Shown in pieces: positions 24,046-36,704 of a DNA stretch of 64,000 bases. Within the stretch, counting starts at the first letter, position 1. Each line of letters opens with the position of its first letter. Where the stretch lies: the NCBI RefSeq assembly GCF_035046485.1, contig NC_085137.1:8781977-8845976 (forward strand), given 5' to 3'. Below the pieces are notes generated by a model. The model saw nothing but the letters and a program-made list of their open reading frames with translations. It did no database searches and was not told the origin of the DNA. This DNA comes from Aedes albopictus (Eukaryota; Arthropoda; Insecta; Diptera; Culicidae). The translations under genes were made by a program, and so were the position numbers.

Positions 24046-25040
24046 TTTAGTATACTTTCAAAGTGTTTTGTCGATACATATTCAGAGAATCCAAATGGAT
24101 TTTTTTCTACGAGCCGGGATTCATACAGCAATTCCTCCCGGAATTTCATCTGTGATTATTTCAGGGATTCCTACCCAGCTCTCAGCTAAGATTCACTCAG
24201 AACTCTATCAGACACATTATCTTTTCGATATAACTTTGATAGTGCCCAGTATAACACCATAAAATCCACACATTGTTCACGAATAAAAAATCATGGAGTA
24301 GTGCAAACATAAATTGAGAAGCCGTGTAGAGTATATCTGGTTGAAATTTTATATCAAAAAATGGAGTGATGATGAACCTGGGCGTGTTAGTGGAATACCT
24401 GTAAGTACGAGACACTGAAGACGATCTTATAGTTGAAGTCGATACAAATTAAAAAGAACAGTACTCAACACGATTTTCTTTTTAAAACATGCAAAATTTC
24501 TGAAAAGTTTACGTATGGTGAGTACGTAAAGAGAGTTTTTGGGGGACTGAAGAAAAAACTCAATTACTTTATTAGAAATGATTATCTGTGTAAAATTTAA
24601 CTTCTACAGTATTTTAACATTTGGTTATGCTACACATAGTGAGCTCAAAATGAGAAATGTTGAACACTGCAGTCGAAATTACAAGAACCATACATTGCCT
24701 ACTTTTGGGCGTTTATTGGGTTATATTTCTGCCCTAATTTATAAGTCCTTTTTCTATTCTTTTTGAGTGGTTATAATCTCTTTCACTTATTCAGAGCTGT
24801 ATTGTATCTATACGGATCAGAATATAATGATAGCGTAGAATTTGTGCTGAAAAAGAACTCGAGAAAATTATTAGATATTGAGGACCTACAATGAAGAATT
24901 TGTTTGGTGCTACACCATAGACTTCCATTTTTTTTCGTCAAATCATGTTTATTTTATTGGAACTCGACCGTTGATAATAAATTTATTTAAAGATTTAAAT
25001 TGTGAGACACCTTGGGCGTTAACGGGTTAATATACTTTAT
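24046..25040. other. No gene recognised
   Basis: AT-rich spacer. The first 150 bp still shows fragments of the preceding repeat. Nothing else is supported. Confidence 0.4.
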
Positions 25041-25400
25041 CTGGACTTTCTATAGAAACATTGGGAAATTCCCTTAGAAAAGTCTTGGGCAGATTCTGCA
25101 GATCTTTTTATAAAAAAAATCCTGCAATACTTCTTCCACAGATACTTGCATGATGTCATTTAATAGTTTCAGAATAAAAAATAATCAGAGTTTCCTGCAT
25201 AAGTTAATGCAGAGTTTACGTTAGGAATTCCTCCGGGTATTCCTGGATGTATTTTTTTTTTTTTTCGGAAATTCTTTTTAGGAATTTCTTTAACGATACA
25301 TCTAGGCATTTCTTCAGAAAACGCTCCAGGAATTGTATAATGAGTATTTCTCTCGAAAGTCCCAAGAATTTCTACAGGAGTTTCTCCAGAAATTGATAAT
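25041..25400. repeat. Short degenerate AGGAATTTCTT repeat tract
   Basis: Imperfect repeats (AGGAATTCCTCCGG, GGAATTTCTTTAACG, AGGCATTTCTTCAG) resembling the other degenerate tracts, interrupted by a T run near 25253-25264. Confidence 0.55.
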
Positions 25401-27774
25401 GATAATTTTGCAAAATCAACATGCATGAGATTTATGATGGAATTAAAATTTTATATTTTCAACCACTCGTATAATGCTTTCAGTTTCTGAGTCTTTCAGA
25501 CAATATTGCCACTATGTTGAAGAAAAAAAGGCAAAAGGTTCTTCATGTAAATGCAGCTGTTTTTACAGCAACAAAGAAGCATCTGCAATCGGAAAATCAT
25601 TGATTTAAAGTATCAGTTTTGGATTTTTGGAGTTCGAAAATACTTGAACACAGAATAACCTGTACATTGTCAAACACCTGAAGGTTACGTTTCATGGTAT
25701 AATAAAAAAAGGAAACTGGCAACACTGTCATATTTTTTTATTCTTTTCATACTCGATATTATTTAAATCAGCACAAAACGTCTTTATATGGCATCGAACA
25801 ATGTTTTTTTTTTACGAAATTTATAAACTGCACCTGATTTTATATGATATTTCATATGAAAACAATGAATATCTTTTCTTAAAAACGCTATTTCTCAGGA
25901 ACGACGCAAATTAAATTTTTTCTGGATTCCCTGAACGATTTCCTTCAAAAAAGCCGAAGGTCGAAAATGTGTATGTGCAATTGTTTCAATGGTAAAAATA
26001 AAAGAAAGAGAGGATAATTTTCATATCGGTCAAAACGAGGGGTGATCCGATCGGCACCAAAATTTGGATTTTTTCTTTTTCCATCTGAACAAATGTTTCA
26101 GCCAAATTTGGTTCAAATCCGTGATGGTCGATTGCAAGCGGTCGGTCACTTGGCGCGGAATGACCCATATAGTATACTATGCTGAAGATGTGCAACGAAG
26201 TTTGCAGAAAATTTTCTTCCCCTATCGATACCGATTCAATGAAATCCCATTTTCGATCCAAACATAAATTTAATATCGCCCATTCGCATGTCACCAAAGT
26301 GATGATGACAAAAATTGATCGTGCCATACGCCACCGTTGCCATCGCAGTCGCCGCCAAACGCCGTCACCACCCCATCATCACCGTCTATATGCTTTCGCT
26401 TTCGCCCGTAAGACGTGCACAACAAAAGGAAGAGATGACTATTTATTATTTTTTATTGCATCATATATGGTTATCGAAGTGAATTTTATCAATTTTATTT
26501 CAGTCTAAAATGTGAACTCCGGTAATCCAACTCCCAAAGAACGCAACAAAAGCGCAGAAAACCTATTGAAATCCGACCGTCGCCGTCGTCCTTCTATCTG
26601 CTTTTCCCACAAATCCCGAATCCTGAATCCTTTTCCTGTGCACAAACAGGGAGCCAGAGTGACTGTTTAATTCAATTTAAAATCAAACCAATGTTTGTGT
26701 GTCCTTAATTGTTCGTGTGATGAGTTGGCGATTTTTTGGCGAATAAAAAAACATAACACGAAACTAGATTGAAACATTCCGCTCCTTTCAATTTCCGAGT
26801 AGCTAGGATGAGTTTGCATTTGTGTCGTTCCTCGCCGCCACGCCGTTAGGTCTATTGACGGAGCAACATTGGTTCATTTATCATGTTACTAATTTTGGTG
26901 CTGTGGTTGAGCGGCTACGTGTGTCCTGATTGCATAAAATCCGATTTTGCTGCCGGCTTAATACATTCATTACAAGTTTGTGCTGAGAAACGTATCCTGT
27001 TTTATTTACTTGTCATCCAGCTTCCGAATGCGAGAAAATTTCTCATATCACGCACAATTGCATCTGAAGATACTCAGAAAGTGTGTATGACTTACGAACG
27101 CTCAGAAGAGTCCTAATCCTTGCCGGTCATAAAGTATGTCGATATGACTGTCTTCGTAGGTGGGATTTTTCCGCTCCAGCACTTCTTCGCCCTCGCCACG
27201 TTTGGTTGGCCGTAATTCCGAAAGAAGAAGGAAGACGTGTAATGAAATCGAACGAATACTCGTTTCCTGGTCCAGTTCAAGTAATTCAAGTAGGAAATGT
27301 CCAGCAAATGTTATCGCACTCGTACCAGGTTGAAGGACAAGGCAGATAGACGTACTGCTGATATGACATATTTTACTTTTATTGTTATTAGCACCATTTT
27401 ATTGCGACTCATTTATCGTGGGTGCGATGTAGAATGTCGCGTCGTAAAAATGCTTGGCAAAAATGCAATATTGAGCAACATTGAAGCCAATTGATACTTG
27501 AAACTTCTTTTACTTATCAAGTTTTCTGTATGGATTTAGTTCACATATGCAATTCCTAAATATGCTGATGCAAAACTTAGGAATTTCTCTAAGTTGCCTT
27601 TCCATTTTTCTTTTAAAATAAAATTATTAAAGCTATAATTTAGAATTAGTCTCTATGCTAACATTACGTCAACATCAACTACGTTGATCTTGATCACAAC
27701 TGAAGTATTTATACAGGTAATTCATCTTACCATTTCACTCATAGTTTTGTTGTAAAAATAACAAAGGGATCGTC
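25401..27774. other. Unique-looking DNA, no gene recognised
   Basis: About 2.4 kb without an identifiable repeat. The frames at 25986-26327 (minus, 113 codons) and 26179-26508 (plus, 109 codons) overlap on opposite strands and carry no known motif. The block at 26270-26860 is somewhat GC-richer. No RNA gene seen. Confidence 0.35.
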
Positions 27775-27892
27775 CATAAATGACGTAGCATTTAAGGGGG
27801 GAGGGGGAGTCTCGGATTATGTTACGAGTCATGTATAAGGTATGAGAAAATTGGCTACGAGGGGGAGGGAGATGTCAAAAACCGTCAAACGA
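27775..27892. mobile_element. Right-truncated MITE with GGGATCGTCCATAAATGACG end
   Basis: The left end GGGATCGTCCATAAATGACG followed by a G-rich stretch resembles the termini of the PIF/Harbinger-like MITE at 55624-55777 (GGG..CGTTCATAAACCACG). No complementary right terminus follows within a few hundred bases, so this is a one-ended fragment. Confidence 0.55.
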
Positions 27893-29527
<1,635 letters not shown>

Positions 29528-29636
29528 GTATTTAGGTATAAAGATACAAAGTAGGAAGAAATGGACGGGCCAGGGATTGAACCCAGGACCTCCTGCATGC
29601 CAATCAGAAGCGATAGCCACTAGACCACCAAGCCCG
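29528..29636 (-). mobile_element. tRNA-derived SINE, minus strand
   Basis: Read on the minus strand the head starts near 29636 (ACGGGCTTGGTGGTCTAGTG). It has an A box TGGTCTAGTGG (complement at 29618-29628) and a B box GGTTCAATCCC (complement at 29574-29584) about 35 nt further on, in tRNA-like spacing. The predicted anticodon arm is irregular (loop longer than seven), so this is a SINE rather than a working tRNA gene. The body continues to about 29528. Confidence 0.8.
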
Positions 29637-29639
29637 TTT

Positions 29640-30150
29640 TGAAACGTTTAGAGATGCATACCTTGAAATGCATTGAAATACTTTGAAACGCCTCAGAAAA
29701 TGCCTCTTAAATTGCCGTAGACTTCCATTACATTCTTCTGCAGCTCCTTGAAATCCCCTGAAATCCACTAAAATGCCTTGAAGCCAAGCTTGAACCATTG
29801 TTTTTAGTTTTTATTCATGTGTATTTTAACGTTTGCTATTTCTACACTACGTCTGGAAACACCTTGAAACCCCTCAGAAAATACCCCTGAGGCCTTTTAA
29901 TTCTAGTAAGATGTTGGGGCCAATACGACCCAGACAGGTACGTTGTACATGCACTACGGCAGTGAGGTGCGTCAATCCTAACAACCTAGGAGGGTTAACT
30001 GTACTGAAGCCCCAAGAAAACTCTCACAACTTCATGAAATGCTCTAAATCACCTCAGAAAACCCATTTGAGATCCCGTAGACAATATGTATGTTCTACAT
30101 AAGCCCCCTGAATACTTTTTAAATTACTTAAAACACCTTGGAATGTTTCA
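29640..30150. repeat. Degenerate CCTTGAAACGCCTCAGAAAA repeat tract
   Basis: Loose repeats of CTTGAAATGC, CCCCTGAAATCC and CCTCAGAAAA, of the same type as 61850-62400. A non-repeated insert lies at about 29920-30010. No gene. Confidence 0.55.
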
Positions 30151-30519
30151 GAAAACCCATAGACTTTAACTCTGCAAATCCCACTAAAAGAAGTGGTAGT
30201 TTTTCCAAAATGTATCTCTTAATCTGCCAGTTAAACGTAATTTGTGCCTTAAAATCAGTGAGTCAACTCCAACTTACTTATTGAGTAACATGCTCATCGA
30301 ATGAAAAAATAATAATTCCCAGTACGTTTTATCGAAAAATTGCTCTTATAAACATAAAAACCCCTAATAATTCCATTTAGTGGTGATGGCACCTTTCTCG
30401 GCCTACGGTAACCCATTTCAACAAAACATGTTGATGAATATCACACTTTCATACCTTTATTAAAGCCCTTCATACCTTTATTTGAGCTCTGAACTCTTGA
30501 AAATAAGTCGCAATCTTGA

Positions 30520-31040
30520 ATTTTTAGCCGCCATTTTGAATTTAAGTCCGGCATCTTAAAAATTCTGGTCGACACTTTTGGGCTCCAGACTTCTTCCCAA
30601 TACCAGATATGCCCATATTGAATAGTTTTAGAGCCAAAAAAATCAAACAAAACTTAATTAAACAGCTACAATTATAAATTTTGAGACACCATCTTGAAAA
30701 CTCTGCTCGTAATTTTTGAACTCCAGACATCTTCTCTATACCAAATATACCTATATTGAATGGTTTTAGAGCCTAAAACTCCATTAAACAGCCGCCATCT
30801 TGAATGTTGAGCCGCCATCTTGGATTTTCCGACCGCCATCTTGTATATTCTGGTCGCCATTTTAGGAGTCCAGACATCTTTACCATACCAAATATTCCCA
30901 TAGTGCATGATTTTAGAGTCTAAAAACCATTGAATAGTCGCCATCTTGAATCCGGAGTCGCCGTATTGGGTTTGAGACTGCCATCTTGGATTTTCTGGTC
31001 GCCATGTTTGGACTCCGGACATCTTACCCATACCATATAT
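30520..31040. repeat. Cluster of GCCGCCATCTTG motifs, diverged tandem repeat
   Basis: At least seven GCCGCCAT(C/T)TTG-like motifs (the complement of the AAGATGGCGGC seen at 22.8-23.3 kb) alternate with 'ccagacatcttcaccataccaaatat' and 'tgaatggttttagagcctaaaa' phrases, with units of about 130-170 bp. The minus-strand frames (138 codons at 30672-31088) run through the repeat and are not taken as a gene. Confidence 0.75.
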
Positions 31041-31047
31041 ATATTTA

Positions 31048-31969
31048 CAGGGGATACTCAAAATAACTGGGACAGGTAAAATTTTCACTTTTCAAAAAAT
31101 GTTCAACTTGCTGTAACTTTTCGAAAAGGGCATCAAATATTCTCATATTTTTACTGTAAGTTCATCAACACGTTGTGTATCAGTGGTTCAAATTTGGAAA
31201 TGATCGGGCCATTCTACACAAAGTTATAAAGATTCTAGAAAAAGGTATAATTATCCGATAGCCAACTTTGAGCTGTTATATCTCTGGATTCAATGAACCG
31301 AATGTAATGAAATTTTGTTCATTTATGACTAATATAATGAACTTTGGAAAACAGTTGACTTAATTTGAAATTATTATTAAGAAAAAAAATTATAGCGATT
31401 TTATTTATTCTATGTTTTTTTTTAGTAAATTTATCTATTTTTCATATGCATCCCATTACTTTTTCAATTTAATGCCTGCTATTTGGTTGCTTTCCTTTGA
31501 AACATAAATATATTCAAGTTAATTAGAGGGAATTTAAATGAACTATAATTACTATCTCGAATTTTGAAACGATGACGAAGTTTTGGATAAGTTTGTGTTT
31601 TATTAGAAAAATTATCCAATCGTTATAATTTTCTTTCGTGTAAAGAATTTTAAGTTTAGTCAAAAGTTTTAATAGCTCATTATATAAGTCATAAATGATC
31701 AAAATTTCATTGCATCCGGTTCATTGAATCCGGAGATATAACAGCTCAAAGTTGGCTATCGGATAATTATACCTTTTTCTAGAATCTTTACAACTTTGTT
31801 TAGAATGGCCCGATCTTTTCCAAATCTGGACCACTGATACACAACTAGTTGATGAACTTACAGTAAAAATTTGAGAATATTTGATGCCCTTTTCGAAAAG
31901 TTACAGCGAGTTAAACATTTTTTGAAAAGTGAAAATTTTACCTGTCCCAGTTATTTTGAGTATCCCCTG
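31048..31969. mobile_element. 922-bp mariner/Tc1-type MITE with long inverted repeats
   Basis: The ends CAGGGGATACTCAAAATAAC and GTTATTTTGAGTATCCCCTG are perfect complements, flanked by TA (31046-31047, 31970-31971). The inverted arms extend nearly 300 bp each with few differences (for example GTATAATTATCCGATAGCCA and its partner). The centre (about 31350-31670) is AT-rich and unpaired. No transposase. A related left end is at 58785. Confidence 0.9.
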
Positions 31970-31971
31970 TA

Positions 31972-32158
31972 TGACATTCACAAGACGCGACACGCGAGAC
32001 AAGACATAACACTTATCGTTCTTACAATCGTCAAAGGGTTAAAATTACCTTTGTTGTCGACCGGTTTCGGGTGCGATGTTACCCATCCTCGGGACAATGT
32101 CCGACTGGCTACGTCGAATAATTGTACGTTGTTCGTACTCGTCCGAGATGAAGAGAAA
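31972..32158 (-). other. Probable 3' flank of the Penelope-like element
   Basis: The sequence between the stop of the RT/GIY-YIG frame and the end of the mariner-type MITE is GC-richer than its surroundings. It includes GTCGACCGGTTTCGGGTGCG. It is most simply the 3' untranslated part of the retroelement. No terminal duplication for the whole element can be identified. Confidence 0.45.
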
Positions 32159-33337
32159 TCAGTTGATCGTCGTCGTTTTTACCAGGCCAAAAAGACTTGA
32201 TGTGATAGGGGGGTCATCTTCGTTCATCAATGGCTGCGTTTCGTTTGATATGAGCATAGACTCCCAGGCGTTGAGATGCGAAGCCTTTCTAACTGCCTTG
32301 ATCAGCTTCGCATTCTTCCAGTCTATGCTATGCGTAGAAGCTACCGTATGTGCTGCAACTCCGGATTCGTTGGGTTTGTTGGTTTCCACTGCGTTTTTAT
32401 GTTCTTTCAAACGTACCTTGACCTTGCGGCGTGTTTGACCGATGTAAACCGCCGGGCAGTCGTTGCAAGGTACCTGATATATGCCAGATTGCTCTTCCGG
32501 TGGGACTTTGTCCTTCAAGTTACACAGTAGATCGCGTAACGTGTTGTCACTCTTATGTACAACATGAAGTCCTTGTCGTCGGAGTGTATTTTTAATTGGA
32601 TTTGTGACTTTCGGGTAGAATGGGAGACTGATTCTTTTAACTTCTTCTGTTGCAGGTTGTAGGGTCGTGATGTTCTGCCGGCGTTTTTTCCGTTTATGTT
32701 TTTGGAGAATTTTGTCTACGAAACCCTTATCGTAGCCGTTAATTTCAGCTGCTTTAAAGATCCGAGACTTCTCTTCGTTAAATTCAATGTTATCCATGGG
32801 CACGTTGTGGAGTCTGTGTGCCATTGAATGAAATGCAGCTTTTTTCTGTGTGCCGTAGTGGTTAGAGTCGGCAGTAATGTATCGATCGGTTGATGTTGGC
32901 TTTCGATAGATACCAAACTTTAGCATGTCGTCATCGTTTCTACTGATCAGTAGATCTAGGAAGGGTAATTTTCCATCAACCTCCTTCTCGACAGTAAAGT
33001 TAATAGTGCTGTGCTGGGAGTTAAGCATTGCTAGCGTTTGGTCCAAATAGCGCTCTTTGATAGGGGCAAAAACATCATCTACATAGCGCTTCCAAACTCT
33101 TGGGAAGAGTTTGTGTTTTTGAGCTTCGGTTTCAAAATCGCTCATGAAAACATCTGCTAGCAGGGGCGATAGTTTGCTACCCATACTGAGCCCGAAATTT
33201 TGTTTGTAATATTTCCCTCTGAAGGAGAAGAAATTTTGATTCATACACACCTGTGCAACGGAGAGATACGCCTCGATGTGGTTGGGTGGTGCTCGACTTC
33301 GTTCCAGGTGCCCTGAGACCAGAAAAACATGAAGCAC
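32159..33337 (-). CDS. Penelope-like element: reverse transcriptase with GIY-YIG endonuclease, 5'-truncated
   Basis: This is a 392-residue minus-strand frame. It would copy element RNA and nick target DNA during retrotransposition. Residues about 30-110 hold reverse-transcriptase palm motifs, including a GLSMGSKLSP segment near residue 51 and the catalytic YVDDVF near residue 85. A linker rich in Lys/Arg follows (residues about 200-230). A GIY-YIG domain lies at about 285-325 with GIYQVPC, VYIGQT and RLKEH. RT plus C-terminal GIY-YIG is diagnostic of Penelope-like elements. Full-length proteins in this group are roughly twice as long; here the N-terminal region and fingers are missing, and recognisable similarity begins within about 15-25 residues of the chosen Met, so that start is not native. 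The frame from the palm motifs to the stop is intact. It is probably immobile. Confidence 0.9.
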   Translation of the reverse strand: MLHVFLVSGHLERSRAPPNHIEAYLSVAQVCMNQNFFSFRGKYYKQNFGLSMGSKLSPLLADVFMSDFETEAQKHKLFPRVWKRYVDDVFAPIKERYLDQTLAMLNSQHSTINFTVEKEVDGKLPFLDLLISRNDDDMLKFGIYRKPTSTDRYITADSNHYGTQKKAAFHSMAHRLHNVPMDNIEFNEEKSRIFKAAEINGYDKGFVDKILQKHKRKKRRQNITTLQPATEEVKRISLPFYPKVTNPIKNTLRRQGLHVVHKSDNTLRDLLCNLKDKVPPEEQSGIYQVPCNDCPAVYIGQTRRKVKVRLKEHKNAVETNKPNESGVAAHTVASTHSIDWKNAKLIKAVRKASHLNAWESMLISNETQPLMNEDDPPITSSLFGLVKTTTIN

Positions 33338-33420
33338 GATAGCTTTAGCAATTCATTTCCCATACAAAGTAAAAAAATTTGGTAATAAGATTTAAAGTTT
33401 TTCGGCTACGCAGTCTATTA

Positions 33421-33510
33421 ATAAGCTAACGACGTTTGTTGTTATCCCAACGTTTCGACGCTTGGAGGGTGTCTTCCTCAGGGGATAAATACTTGTGTCG
33501 TTATTTGTCT
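33421..33510 (-). ncRNA. Candidate hammerhead-like ribozyme core, left arm
   Basis: This is the inverted counterpart of the motif at 33655-33745, read on the minus strand. The complement of CTGAGGA is at 33475-33481 and that of GAAA at 33653 minus 200, that is 33453-33456, with the predicted cut at the CTAAC/GACGTT junction (33426-33434). Stem II carries one mismatch here (GACAC against GCGTC), so this copy looks more decayed than the right one. Confidence 0.4.
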
Positions 33511-33654
33511 AATGTTTTGTTCAACTATAACTGTCGGGTATAGAAAAATTGCGCCATTGCCGGTGTTACAAGTTGTGCGGTAAAAAAAGTTATAGATTTT
33601 AAAGTCATGTACCAAAATTCAACATACCCGACAGATACAGTTAGACAAAACATT

Positions 33655-33745
33655 AGACAAATAACGACACAAGTATTTACCCCCTGAGGAAGACGCCCTC
33701 CAAGCGTCGAAACGTTGGGATAACAACAAACGTCGTTAGCTTATT
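33655..33745 (+). ncRNA. Candidate hammerhead-like ribozyme core, right arm
   Basis: CTGAGGA (33684-33690) fits the CUGANGA box. GACGC...GCGTC (33692-33696 with 33704-33708) gives a perfect 5-bp stem II. GAAA follows at 33709-33712. CGTT...AACG (33713-33716 with 33729-33732) gives stem III, and TC at 33733-33734 is a suitable cleavage position. Stem I next to the core pairs poorly; a distal TAACGA/TCGTTA pairing exists across a 16-nt bulge. Hammerhead motifs are known in Penelope-like elements. Activity is uncertain. Confidence 0.45.
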
Positions 33746-33840
33746 AATAGACTGCGTAGCCGAAAAACTTTAAATTAAACCTACAGTCGTTCAATTACCA
33801 GTTTTGGTAATAAGTTTGTTATTGATCATGTAACTCTCAA

Positions 33841-33965
33841 CCCACATAGCCACATCTGTATGGGCTGTGGCTAAGAGCTCAAACAAGAACATACATATGA
33901 CGGGTTCGATTCCTGGTCGGTCCAGGAACTTGCCGCTTGCCCAGCTACCGTAAAGCTAGAAGGGT
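33841..33965 (+). mobile_element. tRNA-derived SINE fragment (Feilai-like)
   Basis: The segment has an A-box region ATAGCCACATCTGTATGGGC, a B box GGGTTCGATTCC (33903-33913) and then TGGTCGGTCCAGGAACTT. All have counterparts in the fuller SINE at 54250-54515. After about 33935 the sequence diverges, so only the tRNA-related head and a little body remain. Confidence 0.7.
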
Positions 33966-35951
33966 TGACCGTGTTTACATCCAACCATTGCAACGGTTTG
34001 GTCTTGTTGACGCTGTTGGTAAGACCTGCTGCCGAGGAGCCGTCGACAAGATCTTCGAGTTTACTATGCATATCAGAGTGCCGTTGAAGTAAGAGAGAGC
34101 AACGTCATCAGTCAGTTCGAAATGTATTTTCGGATTCTGTAAAGGTTTTTGAGTTTCGAGAACAGTAGATTATTATTGGACTAAGGTATCCTATTCATCG
34201 TGATGGTACTGCCACTGAATGCCAGAACAGACACTGTTTGAGCCGCACCTCCTTGGTGAACAGACGCTCGGTACGAACCTCCTATATCTGGCTGATGGTA
34301 GAAGGACAACAGTGCCCAGGCTGGTCTATCGGCTAAGCACACAACTCTTAGCTGGCTGTGTTTGTCATCGACTGAAACTTGGAAGCATGAGATGTGCGCA
34401 TATAAGGGCAAGAACTATGTTGGGCTTTCATCACCGAATCACCATTTGCAGCCCAGACAATCCCTAGAAATATATCTTAGCAAAATCACTTGAAGACTTA
34501 TTGTAGGAGAAGCCCCACGCTATGATCTGAGTTATCCATTAGACTTAGACTTGTTCTTTTCAATAATTTAAATTTGAATTTAACATTAGCCATCAAAATG
34601 ACGTCTTCATAACATTTTCGGTGGTAGATTATAATTTTAGATAAAATCCCAAATTTTTGTTCGCTGGAGTGGCTTTTCACATAAAAAGTCAAACATATTT
34701 TCCTCTGAATGCAAGCTCTTATTCACCATATTCTGCCGCTATGTAAGGTTCGCAACGAAGCGGCATTGAAAAAGTCAAAAGTTATTAGCGACTAAACAAT
34801 ATCCTACCAAAAGATCACGAAATGTTGCATGCTGCACACTGAACATGTATATTGCATTGCTTACCCAAGGAGCAAACAACAGAAAATAGCACGCACCACC
34901 GAAAAAAAAACACAAACTGCCATCACATCCTTAAATCAAGTGCGGATCGAGTCCATTCATCCCGCGCGATAACATTCACTCGCCTCCACCTCCGACACCA
35001 GCGCCATATGATGATGCATCTCTCTATCTCCGCTCGAGTGCAACTCCGTCCGTCGTCGTCCGTTTGTCCAACCACCCATGCATGTGCAGCCATGCATTTT
35101 ATAGAGACATCTCTGCGGGCGCGCGCGACTGCACGCGAGAAATGCCGCTCATCGTTCTTTAGTCCTGTTTTTTTTTGGTTTTCGGTGGCATACCGGCTCG
35201 GAGAAACCGAATTTGTTTATCCCACCACCACCGCCAACCAACCACTCTTGGAGAGCAGTCATTGTGTGTCCCTTGTACTGACAAAAAATACTCATTAAAA
35301 TCCGGTAAACGATAAGTAAGATGCATTTAAGATCGTAAATACGATAAAACTATTCAACATTGCGTTCTCAATTTTCGGTGCATTCTGCTGCCGCAGTGTA
35401 TGTAGGTATCCCGTGGAATTGCATGCAGCAGTCAGCCAACAGGCAGCGTGGCCAAATGTTGCACCATCACCGAAACCAGTTCTATTGTACTTTTCCTCAT
35501 GGAGGATTATTGCGATCTGCTCACTCGGTGGTGGCTTTCCTGAAATTCTCAGATTGATATTCTTCTTGATTTACCTAAAACTGAAATTGCTCATAGAACA
35601 CTGAGCAGCAGGCTTTGTCACAGTTAAAACATTAGACCAAACCAAAAAAACAAGTAGAAGAAGAACAAGAAGTAAATGATTACCAATATGTACTGGTTTG
35701 ATGGAAGATCATACTAATTTATCAATGCTTCCAAAGCTTTTTCCATTGATTCGTTTGTCGAAAGACATTCATCGAGTCTCTTGCGAAGCAAACAAATATA
35801 CTGATTACCATGTATTTTCCTTCCAGGCTCTTCCCAAACATTATTGCTGTACAACAGCTGAATGAGCCGGATAAGCTTGATTTTGAAAATTTTGGCTGAA
35901 TAAGCTGTTATTCGGCTGCCATCGTTTCTTGTGCTGGACCCGGCTCTGCAT
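33966..35951. other. No gene recognised; one dispersed-repeat fragment
   Basis: About 34195-34330 contains, on the minus strand, ACCAAGGAGGTGCGGCTCA, related to 4200-4220. The block at 34850-35290 is GC-richer and holds a 148-codon plus-strand frame (34852-35298) with many His/Ser/Thr and no recognisable domain. I do not call it a gene. Confidence 0.4.
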
Positions 35952-35953
35952 TA

Positions 35954-36702
35954 AGGTGGCTCACACTTATATGAAAAACAAAAAATTCGAAAAATGCCAA
36001 GTCTTACCTTCTCAATCAGTTGTTTTGGACTCCCAGAAGCTACGTTCAAAATTTGAGCAAAATCGGTTGAGCCTAAGGGGGCGCTCAAAACGCTTGAAGT
36101 TTGTATGGGAAAACTTGGCCAAATGTATGCAGAAATTTTATGTTTTCGAATTTTGCCGCTAGGTGACGCTGTAAGCGTTCAATAATCAAACCCTTTGGTA
36201 TTATTGTAGGTGCCTATATGCCAAACAACTTTGTCGAAGACCGCAAAGTGATCCAACGTCTGTGAAAAAAGTTATACCCTAGGAAAAGTGAGGATAAACT
36301 TTATTGTTATTTTTCCAATACATGTAAAGGAATAATATCAATAATGAAATCTCAATACTTTGCCTCACTTTGCCTAGGATATAACTTTTTTCACAGCCGT
36401 CGGATCACTTCGCGGTCTTCGACAAAGTTCTCTGGCATATAGTCACCTACAATAATACCAAAGGGTTTGAATATTGAACGCTTACAGCGCCACCTAGCGG
36501 CAAAATTCAAAAATTTAAAATTTCTGCATACATTTGGCCAAGTTTTCCCATACAAACTTCAAGCGTTTTGAGCGCCCCCTTAGGCTCAACCGATTTTTCT
36601 CAAATTTTGAACGTAGTTTCTGGGAGTCCAAAACAACAGATTTAGGAGGTAAGACTTGGAATTTTTCGAAATTTTTGTTTTTCATATAAGTGTGGGCCAC
36701 CC
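35954..36702. mobile_element. 749-bp foldback element, TA duplication
   Basis: The ends AGGTGGCTCACACTTATATG and CATATAAGTGTGGGCCACCC are flanked by TA (35952-35953 and 36703-36704). The arms are about 330 bp each and closely complementary (for example TTGAGCCTAAGGGGGCGCTC with GAGCGCCCCCTTAGGCTCAA). They meet at an AT-rich centre near 36330. Two long minus/plus frames here are mirror images of the arms, not genes. Consistent with a mariner-type MITE. Confidence 0.9.
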
Positions 36703-36704
36703 TA

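Larger units (their letters stand above)
33390..33802. mobile_element. 413-bp inverted-repeat insertion derived from Penelope-type terminal repeats
   Basis: Two arms of about 150 bp (33390-33545 and 33605-33778) are inverted copies, sharing GGCTACGCAGTCTATTAATA and the GGAAGAC...GCGTCGAAACG region. The whole is flanked by a 12-bp direct repeat TTTGGTAATAAG (33378-33389 and 33803-33814), which looks like a target-site duplication. That would make it an insertion separate from the RT frame 50 bp away. Penelope-like elements are known to carry terminal repeats in direct or inverted arrangement, so assignment to that group is by context and by the hammerhead-like core. Confidence 0.7.

Noticed and set aside
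29563..29636. Functional tRNA gene on the minus strand
   Set aside because: The anticodon arm does not fold with a 7-nt loop, and the sequence continues as a SINE body.
34852..35298. 148-codon His/Ser/Thr-rich frame
   Set aside because: No known domain and no conservation evidence available. Too weak to call a gene.
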